In this document: piece after piece, positions 1 through 6,345 of the stretch
How positions within the stretch are numbered: the stretch's first letter is position 1
How the letters are laid out: each line of letters opens with the position of its first letter
DNA from: UBA7803 sp036381275
Lineage (GTDB): Bacteria; Pseudomonadota; Gammaproteobacteria; Pseudomonadales; Azotimanducaceae
Direction: 5' to 3'
DNA: 10,675 nucleotides
Assembly (NCBI GenBank): GCA_036381275.1
Contig: DASVDC010000089.1
Location: 1 to 10,675 of the forward strand
The notes under the pieces: model-generated
Seen by the model: the letters and a program-made list of their open reading frames with translations, nothing else
What the model was told of the DNA's origin: nothing
Database searches by the model: none
Position numbers and translations under genes: made by a program

Positions 1-17
1 GCGAACCTTCGGTTCGC
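1..17. terminator. Perfect small hairpin at the left edge, possible terminator of an upstream gene
   Basis: Bases 1-7 and 11-17 are perfectly complementary around a 3-base loop, giving a GC-rich 7-bp stem. No T-run follows on either strand, so it is not a classical Rho-independent terminator. It could mark the end of a gene outside the window. The rest of the leader, up to base 252, shows no gene, RNA or clear promoter. The open frame running through it toward the next gene encodes Arg/Pro/Ser-rich sequence that does not look like protein. Confidence 0.25.
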
Positions 18-252
18 CCGCGGTCTCCCTCGTCGGCCGGAGTTGCCTCGCAAACTGCGCGAGTCAATCCGACCTCCTCGGCTGCGCTCAAATGCCCCTG
101 CGAACGCTTCGGCCAGCACGCCCCCACCACTGTCCTTCCGCATTCCGTCGGTCGGAGGTTGCTTCCACCGGCTGAGGCGGTTCCGTTCGACCACTGGTCA
201 TTGCGGACGGTGCGGGCGCATCATCCGTGGACCGCCTCGACCGGAGAGTGCC

Positions 253-750
253 GTGGAGGAGCCGCGGGTTCGGGACGATGGACTGCAGGTGGAGGAGCAT
301 CCGGGGTTTCAGCGCGCGTTCTGGGTGACGCAGCGCGTGGCGTGGGTGGTGTTCGGGGTGGTTCTGCTGCTGGCGCTGGCGGGGCTGACGGGGGGCGGAG
401 GATATCTCGCGCAGGGGACGGTGGTGGTGGGCGGGGCGGAAGTTCGGTACCCGCGGGTGGCACGGTGGGAGGCGGCCGATGAGCTCAGGGTCGCCTTTCC
501 GGCCGGGGCGGAGGTGCACCGGCTGACGCTCGGGGGCGCGTTTCTCGACCACTACGCGGTGGAGGCGGCGATGCCGCGGCCGCATCGCGCGCTCGGCACC
601 GAGGCCGGGCTCGCGCTGGAGTTCGCCGGGCAGGCGGGCGAGCCGCTGCACGCGGTGCTGCAGTTGCGTCCGCTGCGCCCGGGCATGCCGCGATTCGCGG
701 TGACCGCTGACGGCGCCTCGGCCGAGGTCAACGCCGTCATTCTTCCCTGA
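253..750 (+). CDS. Single-span membrane protein of unknown function, paired with a DUF421 gene
   Basis: 165 residues. The start is taken as GTG at 253 because GGAG lies 6 bases upstream (243-246). Sequence encoded further upstream in the same frame is low-complexity Arg/Pro/Ser and unlike a real N-terminus. Residues 1-28 are polar, 29-48 form one hydrophobic helix (WVVFGVVLLLALAG), and the remaining ~115 residues look like a beta-rich extracytoplasmic or cytoplasmic domain ending in hydrophobic strands. I do not recognise a family. It lies 24 bp before a DUF421 gene with its own good ribosome site, so the two are probably co-transcribed and may act together at the inner membrane. The protein is real in my view (good codon pattern, sensible topology), but its function cannot be told. 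Confidence 0.72.
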   Translation: MEEPRVRDDGLQVEEHPGFQRAFWVTQRVAWVVFGVVLLLALAGLTGGGGYLAQGTVVVGGAEVRYPRVARWEAADELRVAFPAGAEVHRLTLGGAFLDHYAVEAAMPRPHRALGTEAGLALEFAGQAGEPLHAVLQLRPLRPGMPRFAVTADGASAEVNAVILP

Positions 751-774
751 AGTTCCGCTCGAAGGAGAAAGCGC

Positions 775-1218
775 ATGGAAACCGTGATTCGCGGGATTGC
801 CGTCTACGCCTTTCTGCTCGTCGTGATGCGCCTGTCGGGACGGCGGACGCTGGCACAGGTCACGCCGTTCGACTTCGTGGTGCTGCTGATCGTCGCCGAG
901 ACGACGCAGCAGGCGCTCCTCGCCGACGACTATTCGCTCGTCAACTGCTTCGTGCTGGTGCTGACGCTGTTCGTGGCCGACATCGTGCTGTCGTACGTCA
1001 AGGAATGGTCGCCGCGAACCGCGCTCGTGCTGGACGGGACGGCCACGGTGCTGGTGAGCCGCGGCCGGCCCGACGAGAAGGCTCTGCGGGGCGCGCGGGT
1101 CGATCTGAACGACGTGCTGGAGTCGGCGCGCGCGCAGCACGGGCTCGAGCGCCTGGATCAGATCAAGTTCGCGGTGCTCGAGGTGGGCGGCAACATCAGC
1201 ATCGTGCCCGCAGACTGA
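775..1218 (+). CDS. DUF421 / YetF-type membrane protein (short form)
   Basis: 147 residues, start ATG at 775 behind a GAAGGAG-type ribosome site. Three hydrophobic helices lie at about residues 4-20, 32-48 and 55-75. They carry the family hallmarks: a SGRRTLAQVTPFDFVVLLIV stretch in and before the second helix, and a soluble C-terminal domain ending in a strand-rich LEVGGNISIVP motif. This matches the DUF421/YetF family (B. subtilis YetF, E. coli YcaP), whose biochemical role is not firmly known. At 147 residues it is shorter than YetF/YcaP (about 230), but short versions are common in Proteobacteria and all core motifs are present, so I do not call it truncated. Its last codons and TGA stop lie inside a 21-bp tandem repeat (1206-1267). 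Confidence 0.9.
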   Translation: METVIRGIAVYAFLLVVMRLSGRRTLAQVTPFDFVVLLIVAETTQQALLADDYSLVNCFVLVLTLFVADIVLSYVKEWSPRTALVLDGTATVLVSRGRPDEKALRGARVDLNDVLESARAQHGLERLDQIKFAVLEVGGNISIVPAD

Positions 1219-1267
1219 GCGGGTCGCCCGCAGACTGACGCGGGTCGCCCGCGGACTGACGCGGGTG
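1206..1267. repeat. Three 21-bp tandem repeats, each a CCCGC/GCGGG hairpin, spanning the DUF421 stop codon
   Basis: Copies run 1206-1225 (20 bp, one C lost), 1226-1246 and 1247-1267. Each reads GCCC-GCRGACTGA-(C)GCGGG with near identity. Within each unit CCCGC and GCGGG pair around a 6-8 base loop. The third copy has a G that extends its stem to 6 bp with loop GACTGA. The stop codon of the DUF421 gene is the TGA of copy 1, and the same TGA recurs in copies 2 and 3. The array sits between two convergent genes, so it may act in transcript termination or 3'-end protection. It may equally be a simple slippage expansion of the gene's 3' end. Confidence 0.8.
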
Positions 1268-1271
1268 GTAC

Positions 1272-1297
1272 GGCGGCGCGCCGCCCGACGCGCCGCC
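1272..1297. terminator. GC-rich 9-bp inverted repeat between convergent genes
   Basis: GGCGGCGCG (1272-1280) and CGCGCCGCC (1289-1297) are perfectly complementary around an 8-base loop. The element lies 12 bp past the end of the minus-strand gene and 53 bp past the end of the plus-strand DUF421 gene, where a shared bidirectional terminator would be expected. No T-run is present on either strand, so efficient intrinsic termination is doubtful. Confidence 0.4.
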
Positions 1298-1309
1298 ATC
1301 CGCCGTCGG

Positions 1310-1879
1310 TTACGGTAGCGTCTCGACGAACAGGCTCTTCAGCCGGCGCTGCCAGCTCACGATCCAGTGCGGCGTCGCGCGGCCGGTGCCGGCCATCTTC
1401 GCGCCGGGGTGGGCGCTCATCACGCGCTTCAGCACTTCCTCCTCACCGTCGCAGACGTCGACGAAGAACACGTGACGGCCGGCTTCCAGCTCGTCGCGGA
1501 AGCGCCGGAAATTGCTGTTGAACGATTGGATGCCGATGAGGCCGCCTTCCCAGGTGAAGAAGCCGAGCAGGATGATCGCGAGGAATATGAACGGGATCCA
1601 TCCCGCGGGCGAGACGTGCCATTCGGCCAGCCAGGTGATACCGAGCACCAGCAGCGCCGCGATCACGCCGACCGCGAGGCCGTACTCGCCCGACTGGATG
1701 ATGTCCTTCTTCATCAGGGACTGCACGTCGTGCAGGTGCGTGTGGCTCTCGGCGGCGGTGTCGTCCAGGGTCAGCACGTGGATCTGCTCGGTCGGGAGGC
1801 CCGAGCGTTCCAGCTCGTCTTCCACCCGTTCGAGCTCGTCCAGATCGTCGCTGATGAAAAAGTACCGTTGCATCTTCAT
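1310..1879 (-). CDS. Two-span membrane protein, stress-protein-like conserved family
   Basis: 189 residues. The start is ATG at 1879 (a second ATG two codons on is also possible), preceded by an AGAGGAAG ribosome site. The frame stays open upstream, but that sequence is not protein-like. Residues 1-60 form an alpha/beta domain opening with RYFFISDDLDELERVEDEL, resembling the small domain of general-stress proteins of the YflT/17M kind. Two membrane helices follow at about 66-86 and 93-110, then a conserved FFTWEGGLIGIQ segment, and a C-terminal domain with HVFFVDV (136-142) and a HPGA..AGTG...P.W motif. Homologues in pseudomonads, as I remember them, carry uninformative or doubtful labels ('NAD/FAD-utilizing enzyme', 'magnesium transporter'). 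I see no cofactor site to support either. Function unknown; monocistronic and convergent with the DUF421 gene. Confidence 0.85.
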   Translation of the reverse strand: MKMQRYFFISDDLDELERVEDELERSGLPTEQIHVLTLDDTAAESHTHLHDVQSLMKKDIIQSGEYGLAVGVIAALLVLGITWLAEWHVSPAGWIPFIFLAIILLGFFTWEGGLIGIQSFNSNFRRFRDELEAGRHVFFVDVCDGEEEVLKRVMSAHPGAKMAGTGRATPHWIVSWQRRLKSLFVETLP

Positions 1880-2320
1880 GACTTCCTCTCCCTTGCCAGC
1901 ATGACGTGGTGCTCTCTCGTTGTACGTTGTGCCGCCGCTCGCGAAGGCCGGGGGTGCCGACGCCGCCGAAGACGTGGGGGTGCAAAGTCCGGACCGGGGA
2001 GTGGCCCGGGAACCGCTGCACACAGGGAGGTCGGGAGCGCAGAACGGCGCGTCGGACCGATTCGGCCGAACGAACGCCTCGCCGCCGCGCGTTGCGTGGC
2101 GGATGGCCTCTCACCCCACGCTGCCGCCGGCTTCCAGCTGCCGGTGCTGGCGCGTCCCTCTGCCATCGGTCCGCCTCGGGGCCCGGACGGGGTGCTCACC
2201 GTCACGGCCCGTGAAATGGAACATGTCGGACATTCTGCGCCGCGCACGGGTTCAAGACAAACAACCCGTCCAACGTTTCAGGAATAAAACGTTGCACTTC
2301 TTGGAACCGCATCGAATGAA
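1880..2320. other. About 440 bp intergenic region with no supported gene
   Basis: This stretch separates two minus-strand genes: it is upstream of the 1310-1879 gene and downstream of the DUF3300 gene. Open frames cross it on both strands, but their products are Arg/Pro-rich and lack ribosome sites. It probably holds the promoter of the 1310-1879 gene, though I cannot place -35/-10 boxes. Visible structure: a direct repeat CGTTGT-A-CGTTGT (1918-1930); a nested hairpin with outer arms 1980-1984/2017-2021 and inner arms 1994-1998/2005-2009; a small palindrome ATGTC-G-GACAT (2223-2233); and two abutting hairpins (2246-2294). An unannotated small RNA is possible but not demonstrated. Confidence 0.5.
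2246..2294. terminator. Two abutting hairpins downstream of the DUF3300 gene
   Basis: ACGGGTT (2246-2252) pairs with AACCCGT (2263-2269) around a 10-base loop. One base later CAACGTTT (2271-2278) pairs with AAACGTTG (2287-2294) around an 8-base loop. Both stems are perfect. They begin 27 bp past the stop of the minus-strand DUF3300 gene, so they most likely form the 3' end of that transcript. Neither is followed by a clear U-run, so termination or exonuclease blocking is inferred from position and structure only. The stretch is visibly AT-richer than its surroundings. Confidence 0.4.
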
Positions 2321-3463
2321 TCAGTGCGGCCGAATCTTCATCCGCGACGACCCGCCGGTGGCGCGGAAGCGATCGCTGCGCCGCAGCGACGAAGCCGACG
2401 GGCGATCCGGCGGCTCCGGTGCCGCCCGGCTCGGCGGCCGCTGCGGTGCGAGGTCCGGCGCGTTCATCCGCCGCTCGAAGCGGCCGCGATCGACCGGCCG
2501 GTACGGCATGGCGTCCGTCGCGCGATAGCGGTCCCGGCGCGACAGCCCGGACGACGCCGGCGGGCGGCCGAACGGCACGTCGCCGCGCGCGTCCAGCCGA
2601 TCCCGGGTGCGCCAGCGCAGCTCGCGGAAATCGTCGGGGCTGCGCTCGCGCAGGCGGTGGAACCCGGGCTCGAGCACCGGCGGGTGGTGCCGATCGAACA
2701 GCCGCGGGCGCCAGTAGTCGTGGTAGCGCAGCGCGTACTCGCGCCCATAGTACGGGTGGTTGCGCTGATCGGGCTGCAGGAAGTACAGGCTCCCCTGCGG
2801 CCAGCCGATCGCGAACGCGCCGGTCACCCCCCAGAAGCGCTGGCTCGCGAGATAGTGATGTCGGGGATACGGGTAGTAGTAGACCGGGCAGGGACGCGAG
2901 TGGTAGTGCAGCACGCGCCACCGGTGCGGCCGGTGCACGAGCGCGGGCTCGTAGTACGGCACGAAGATCACCGTGGGGTCGGCAGCATGGATCCGTACGT
3001 AGTCCGAATCGGCCTCGACCCGCTGACGGCGATCCGAGGTCAGATTGCCGGCGGCGTACGCCTTGCGGCGGAAGCGGTTCACGGCCGCCAGCACGTCCTG
3101 TTCCCGGCCGGCGACCGCCGCGCCGAGTGCGGCCGTCCAGTCCGGGTCCTCCGCGAGCTTGGCGAGCGCTTCGGGATAGTTGAGCAGCGCCACCACCGAT
3201 TCGTGCCAGTGCGGGTCCGCTTCCACCGGCTGGCCGTCGTCGAGCGCCTCGCGGTAGCGGGCCGCTTCGGCGACCTGGTCCGGCCGCTTCGCGGCAGCGA
3301 GCACCACCGCGAGCAACTCGTCCGGGTACAGCGCCACGGGAGCCACCAGCGTCTCGAGCTCGCGCGCATCGAGCGCCTCGGCGGCTTCGGCGGCGCGGGC
3401 GCCCGGCACGGCGAGCAGCACCAGCGCAGCGAGCAACACGGCGGCAATCCCTCTTTCGATCAT
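2321..3463 (-). CDS. Exported DUF3300 protein
   Basis: 380 residues. Start ATG at 3463 with AGGAG about 6 bases upstream. Residues 1-24 are a signal peptide (hydrophobic core then PGARA-A). The DUF3300 signature follows at about 36-70: LETLVAPVALYPDELLAVVL and a run ending QVAEAARY. It continues with the family's WH..V.AL..YP and DW..ALG motifs and a YVRI..ADP..IFVPYYEP strand region (about 155-175) that is rich in Tyr, His and Pro. From about residue 290 the tail is an Arg/Pro/Ser-rich, low-complexity and probably disordered segment. DUF3300 proteins are periplasmic or outer-membrane associated with no established function. It is transcribed divergently from the glycine-zipper gene at 3666, with about 200 bp between them. 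I did not find in its own upstream region the promoter element seen before 3666 and 4337. Confidence 0.9.
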   Translation of the reverse strand: MIERGIAAVLLAALVLLAVPGARAAEAAEALDARELETLVAPVALYPDELLAVVLAAAKRPDQVAEAARYREALDDGQPVEADPHWHESVVALLNYPEALAKLAEDPDWTAALGAAVAGREQDVLAAVNRFRRKAYAAGNLTSDRRQRVEADSDYVRIHAADPTVIFVPYYEPALVHRPHRWRVLHYHSRPCPVYYYPYPRHHYLASQRFWGVTGAFAIGWPQGSLYFLQPDQRNHPYYGREYALRYHDYWRPRLFDRHHPPVLEPGFHRLRERSPDDFRELRWRTRDRLDARGDVPFGRPPASSGLSRRDRYRATDAMPYRPVDRGRFERRMNAPDLAPQRPPSRAAPEPPDRPSASSLRRSDRFRATGGSSRMKIRPH

Positions 3464-3600
3464 GCGCGACTCCTGCCGGACGACCGCGTCCGGTACGTCG
3501 GTCGGTTCGAATCAGACCGCGAGCGCGCCTTTTGGTGCCGCGAGCGCAACCTCGCGTCGTGCCCGACGCGGCAGAGGCGCACCGCGCGGCGGCCATCGCG

Positions 3601-3633
3601 TTCAGCCTGAGTTAAGACAACCGGGTCTACGCT
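3601..3633 (+). promoter_or_regulatory. Putative response-regulator-dependent promoter for the glycine-zipper gene
   Basis: A direct repeat TTCAG (3601-3605) and TTAAG (3612-3616), spaced one helical turn (11 bp), is followed 11 bp later by a -10-like TACGCT (3628-3633). There is no recognisable -35 hexamer; the repeat occupies that position, as in promoters activated by OmpR/PhoP/PmrA-type regulators. The ATG of the gene is 33 bp past the -10. The same arrangement recurs before 4337, which is the main support for it. Confidence 0.45.
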
Positions 3634-3665
3634 CCCGGTGGATCGGCACGAGCAGGAGCGCGGAC

Positions 3666-4271
3666 ATGAGCGCCAAGCGTCTTTGCGTCGCGGCGGCGAT
3701 GACTCTGCTGGTGACGGCCGGTGCCGTCCGCGCCGAGCCGTCGGGGGACCTTCCGGAAGGCGGCGGCTACTACGCCTACGCCGACGTGATCGACGTGACG
3801 CCCCGCTACGGCTGGCACGAGGTCAGCGAGCCGGTGCTGCAGTGCGTCGAGCCGTCCCGCCCGGTGCGCCGCTACGGCCACCACGACGACTACCGTGTCC
3901 GCCACCTTTCCGGTGACGGGGCCGCCGGGCTGGTGGGGGGACTGATCGGCGGGCTGATCGGTCATCAGTTCGGCGGCGGCAACGGCAAGACCGCGCTCAC
4001 CATCGCCGGTGCCGCGATCGGCGCCTCGGTCGCGCGCGACTTCGCTCGCGAGCGCCGTGAGTTCGACCGCTACGACCACGGCGACTGGCGGGAGCGCCAC
4101 GAGCCGGTGCGTCACTGCACCGAGACCTACCGGACCCGCCGCGTGCGCGGCGTGAACGGCTACGACGTCACCTATCGCTATCGCGGCGCCACCTTTCACA
4201 AGTGGGTCGACGAGCATCCGGGCGACGTGATCCGGGTGCGCGTGGACGTCGAGCCGGTTGTCGACGGCTGA
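3666..4271 (+). CDS. Exported glycine-zipper (2TM, 17-kDa-antigen-like) envelope protein
   Basis: 201 residues. Start ATG at 3666 with AGGAG upstream (3651-3655); the frame is open further upstream but lacks protein character there. Signal peptide 1-23 (cut after VRA). Residues 36-46 contain ADVIDVTP, the usual N-terminal strand of this family. C60 and C151 form a likely disulfide. Residues 85-125 are a glycine zipper (GLVGGLIGGLIGHQFGGG and a following AGAAIGASVARDFA), the PF05433-type two-helix hairpin thought to sit in or on a membrane. The C-terminal part, GYDVTYRYRG...HPGDVIRVRVDVEP, is a beta module. Such proteins are envelope components of uncertain role. It lies directly before the eight-gene block, and the last gene of that block encodes a relative without the zipper. 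A promoter lies between this gene and the block, so it is probably its own unit. Confidence 0.88.
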   Translation: MSAKRLCVAAAMTLLVTAGAVRAEPSGDLPEGGGYYAYADVIDVTPRYGWHEVSEPVLQCVEPSRPVRRYGHHDDYRVRHLSGDGAAGLVGGLIGGLIGHQFGGGNGKTALTIAGAAIGASVARDFARERREFDRYDHGDWRERHEPVRHCTETYRTRRVRGVNGYDVTYRYRGATFHKWVDEHPGDVIRVRVDVEPVVDG

Positions 4272-4280
4272 GCCGCGGCA

Positions 4281-4313
4281 TTCAGGATGGATTCATCGAG
4301 CCGGCGCTAAGGT
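4281..4313 (+). promoter_or_regulatory. Putative response-regulator-dependent promoter for the eight-gene block
   Basis: TTCAG (4281-4285) and TTCAT (4292-4296), 11 bp apart, are followed 11 bp later by TAAGGT (4308-4313) as a -10 box. Aligned without gaps to 3601-3638, 23 of 38 positions agree, including the first half-site, CCGG at the same spacing and the TA of the -10. It starts 10 bp after the glycine-zipper stop codon and 56 bp before the ATG at 4337. Class II activation by an OmpR/PmrA-like regulator is inferred; no regulator gene lies in the window. Confidence 0.45.
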
Positions 4314-4336
4314 CCGGCAAAAACGGGAGATCGACG

Positions 4337-5155
4337 ATGCCAAAGGAACGTTGCGGAGCCCGGGCGGCCGCGCTGCTGCTCGCGGCACTGGCGGTGCCGC
4401 TCGGTCTCGGCGCCGAGCCGGGGCCGGTGGTGCGGCTGTTCCCCACGACGGTGCTCGAGGACATCCGCGAGACCGGTCAGGTCGCCGAGGACATGGAGAA
4501 CAGCCTGCAGGAGGTGATCCACCGGCTCGATCTGCAGCAGCAGCTCTACACCGAGAGCCTCTGTCAGGGCGCCGACGGCGATCAGGGATGCGAGCGGATC
4601 GCCAGACAGCTCGGCGCCACCTACCTCGAGATGTTGAACGCGATGAACGAGCGGCTGCCGGAAATGGAAGCCGCGGTGGCCAGCACGCGCAACAGCCTGG
4701 AGAAGCGTCTGCGCGAGGAGCTGGGCCAGCGCACCACCCCGACGACGCTGCAGAACACGCTGCTCGGCGAAGGCGCCGACGCGGCGGCGCCGAAGGAGCG
4801 GCCGGCGCTGCGCGGCCGTTCCGGGGTGCGGCTGTCCGACCGCTTCAAGCAGTACTACGAGCTGGTCGCGACGCATCGCAACGGTCCGAGCAGCTCGCTC
4901 GCGGTGGTCGCCGCGGACATCTACCTCGACATGGAGGAGGCCTCGCAGCTCATCGCCGCGACGCAGCAGGAGATCGCCCGCGCGTCGCTGATGGAGCAGC
5001 TCAATCAGTCGTTCGGGCTGATCACGCCGGAGATGGCCGAAGTGGTGAACGGCGTGAAGGAGATTCTGTTCGGCGAGACGGCACGCGAAGCGCCGATCGC
5101 CGCACCGCCGTACGAGATCGGCGAGAGCGAGTTCGTCAGTCCGTTGGCCATGTAG
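4337..5155 (+). CDS. Exported helical (coiled-coil-prone) protein, first gene of the block
   Basis: 272 residues. Start ATG at 4337 with CGGGAG upstream; the frame is open to 4202, but that part overlaps the previous gene and its promoter. Residues 1-26 are a signal peptide (AALLLAALAVPLGLGA). No lipobox is present, so the mature protein is expected in the periplasm. Residues 38-130 are almost entirely amphipathic helix rich in Glu, Gln, Arg and Leu, with C76 and C85 spaced for an intrahelical or hairpin disulfide. A Thr/Ala-rich linker follows (about 132-155), then a second helical region (165-248) and a short Pro-rich tail. I recognise no named family. Position suggests a periplasmic scaffold for the ExbB/ExbD-like pair encoded downstream. 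The next gene starts 45 bp on. Confidence 0.82.
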   Translation: MPKERCGARAAALLLAALAVPLGLGAEPGPVVRLFPTTVLEDIRETGQVAEDMENSLQEVIHRLDLQQQLYTESLCQGADGDQGCERIARQLGATYLEMLNAMNERLPEMEAAVASTRNSLEKRLREELGQRTTPTTLQNTLLGEGADAAAPKERPALRGRSGVRLSDRFKQYYELVATHRNGPSSSLAVVAADIYLDMEEASQLIAATQQEIARASLMEQLNQSFGLITPEMAEVVNGVKEILFGETAREAPIAAPPYEIGESEFVSPLAM

Positions 5156-5169
5156 CGGCGGGAAGCCGC
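5155..5169 (+). other. Small hairpin between first and second genes of the block
   Basis: GCGGC (5155-5159) pairs with GCCGC (5165-5169) around GGGAA. It begins at the last base of the stop codon and is followed by an 8-bp palindrome (5172-5179). In this GC-rich DNA such stems arise by chance, so a role in setting the ratio of the first gene to the rest is only a possibility. Confidence 0.2.
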
Positions 5170-5200
5170 GAGCGGCCGCAACCGTCGACAGGAGATCGTG

Positions 5201-5737
5201 ATGCGTACACTGTTCGTCCTCTGTCTGGCCGCGCTCGGCGTGGCCGGCTGTGCCTCTCAGCAGAACACGGCGTACTGCTCGGCCCGGTTGCCGGGCACCC
5301 TCACCGCGGCGATGGACGAGGCGCGGGAGCGCCTCGGCAACGGCTGCGAGTACCACTTCGACGCCTATTACCGGGATCTCCTGTCGATCGCGGAAGCGAA
5401 TCCGGATTCCAGGAACCGGATGCACTTCAGCGACTTCCTGCTGCAGGTGAACGACATGGGCGTGATCAGCCGCCGCCAGGCCGAGGCGCTCTACAACCGC
5501 TATTTCGGCATCAAGTTCGTCTCGCTGCAGGGTGACTACAACACCTGCTCGCAGACCTGTCCGCAGCGCGCGCGGGTGCTCTCCGACATGAAGGCGGAGC
5601 TGCACGACAAGGAGCTGGGGCTTTTGCGCGCGAGCGCCGATCAGCAGAGCTTCTATCGGGCCGACAATCTGCTGAAGGAGGCCGAGCTGGTGCTCGAGGC
5701 CACCTGCGCGGCCTGTGAGGCAGGCGGGAGCCGATGA
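5201..5737 (+). CDS. Cysteine-rich outer-membrane lipoprotein
   Basis: 178 residues. Start ATG at 5201, preferred over the adjacent GTG at 5198 because CAGGAG lies 6 bases upstream. The N-terminus MRTLFVLCLAALGVAGC is a lipoprotein signal with lipobox VAGC and lipidated C17. The following Ala is not Asp, so export to the outer membrane by the Lol pathway is expected. The mature part has six more cysteines: C26, C49, a CxxxC at 116/120 and a CxxC at 169/172. That would allow three disulfides in the oxidising periplasm. Secondary structure looks mainly helical, with Tyr/Phe-rich helices around 50-105. No named family is recognised. The stop overlaps the next start (ATGA at 5734), implying translational coupling with the ExbB-like protein. 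It could be the outer-membrane contact of the complex, as Pal is for Tol. Confidence 0.85.
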   Translation: MRTLFVLCLAALGVAGCASQQNTAYCSARLPGTLTAAMDEARERLGNGCEYHFDAYYRDLLSIAEANPDSRNRMHFSDFLLQVNDMGVISRRQAEALYNRYFGIKFVSLQGDYNTCSQTCPQRARVLSDMKAELHDKELGLLRASADQQSFYRADNLLKEAELVLEATCAACEAGGSR

Positions 5738-6345
5738 GCCGGGGTTTCCTGCCGGGGCTCGGCGTCGGCGCGCTCGTCGCGACGCTGGCGCTGATGCTGC
5801 TTGCCGCGCTGCAGGACGGCTACGCGTATCGCGACCTGGCGGGCTGGCTGACGCTGAACCTCGGCAGCTCGAGCGGCCTGTTCGCGCTGGTGCTGGTGCT
5901 GTTCGTCGTGCACCTGGCGCGCCTTCGCCGGCTGCTCGACGGCACGCCCGAGCGCCGGCTGGTGGTCGAGCTCGATCAGCTCACCGACGTGTGGACCCAC
6001 GTGTTCATCGGGATCGGCGTGGTCTGGACGGCGGTCGGCATGCGCAGCGCGCTGCAGGCGACGCTGGCCGACACCGATCAGGTGGTCGCCGGCAGCGCCG
6101 GCACGATGCTGAAGCGACTGGTGGACGGCGGCATCCTGGTTGCGCTGACCACCACCATCGTCGGCGCCGTCGGCGGCTACCTGATGCGGCTCGCGAAGAC
6201 GCTGTACGTCGGCGCCGCGCTGCACGCGTTCTACGACGCGCTGCAGCAGCGCGACGTGCGCGAGCTTGTCGAAACCGTGCGGCGCATCGAGCGATCGCTC
6301 GAAGCTCCGCGTCCGGCGCAGGAGGAACGGCGTGCACCGGGCTGA
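5734..6345 (+). CDS. MotA/TolQ/ExbB-like inner-membrane proton-channel protein
   Basis: 203 residues. Start ATG at 5734 overlaps the lipoprotein stop. Predicted membrane helices lie at about 9-26, 45-62, 89-108 and 131-152. The last two resemble the channel helices of ExbB/TolQ: VFIGIGVVWTAVGM matches the small-residue, GT..G-type TM2, and ILVALTTTIVGAVGGYLM matches the A/T-rich TM3. An acidic residue, D131, sits at the start of the last helix, about where ExbB has its functional Glu (E176 in E. coli). A basic cytoplasmic tail follows (162-203). Canonical ExbB has three helices; four are predicted here. In the known family these proteins form pentamers that use proton motive force with ExbD/TolR. 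The next gene, which begins inside this one (6332), encodes an ExbD-like partner, which strongly supports the call although overall similarity is remote. Confidence 0.75.
   Translation: MSRGFLPGLGVGALVATLALMLLAALQDGYAYRDLAGWLTLNLGSSSGLFALVLVLFVVHLARLRRLLDGTPERRLVVELDQLTDVWTHVFIGIGVVWTAVGMRSALQATLADTDQVVAGSAGTMLKRLVDGGILVALTTTIVGAVGGYLMRLAKTLYVGAALHAFYDALQQRDVRELVETVRRIERSLEAPRPAQEERRAPG

Noticed and set aside
1206..1267. CRISPR-like repeats
   Set aside because: The three 21-bp units are directly adjacent with no spacers, and no cas genes are present.
88..1299. Long minus-strand open frame opposite the DUF421 unit
   Set aside because: Its product is Arg/His/Pro-rich low-complexity sequence with no ribosome site, and it lies antisense to recognisable membrane-protein genes. 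It is a shadow frame of GC-rich DNA.
1979..2060. Possible RNase P RNA fragment (gtgcaaagtccgg resembles the conserved aaagtccgg segment)
   Set aside because: Only the short motif matches; the flanking helices and other conserved rnpB blocks are not found in the surrounding sequence.
2202..3596. 464-codon minus-strand frame overlapping the DUF3300 gene
   Set aside because: The DUF3300 frame has a signal peptide, family motifs and a good ribosome site. This alternative encodes Arg/Ala/Gly-rich sequence without any of these.
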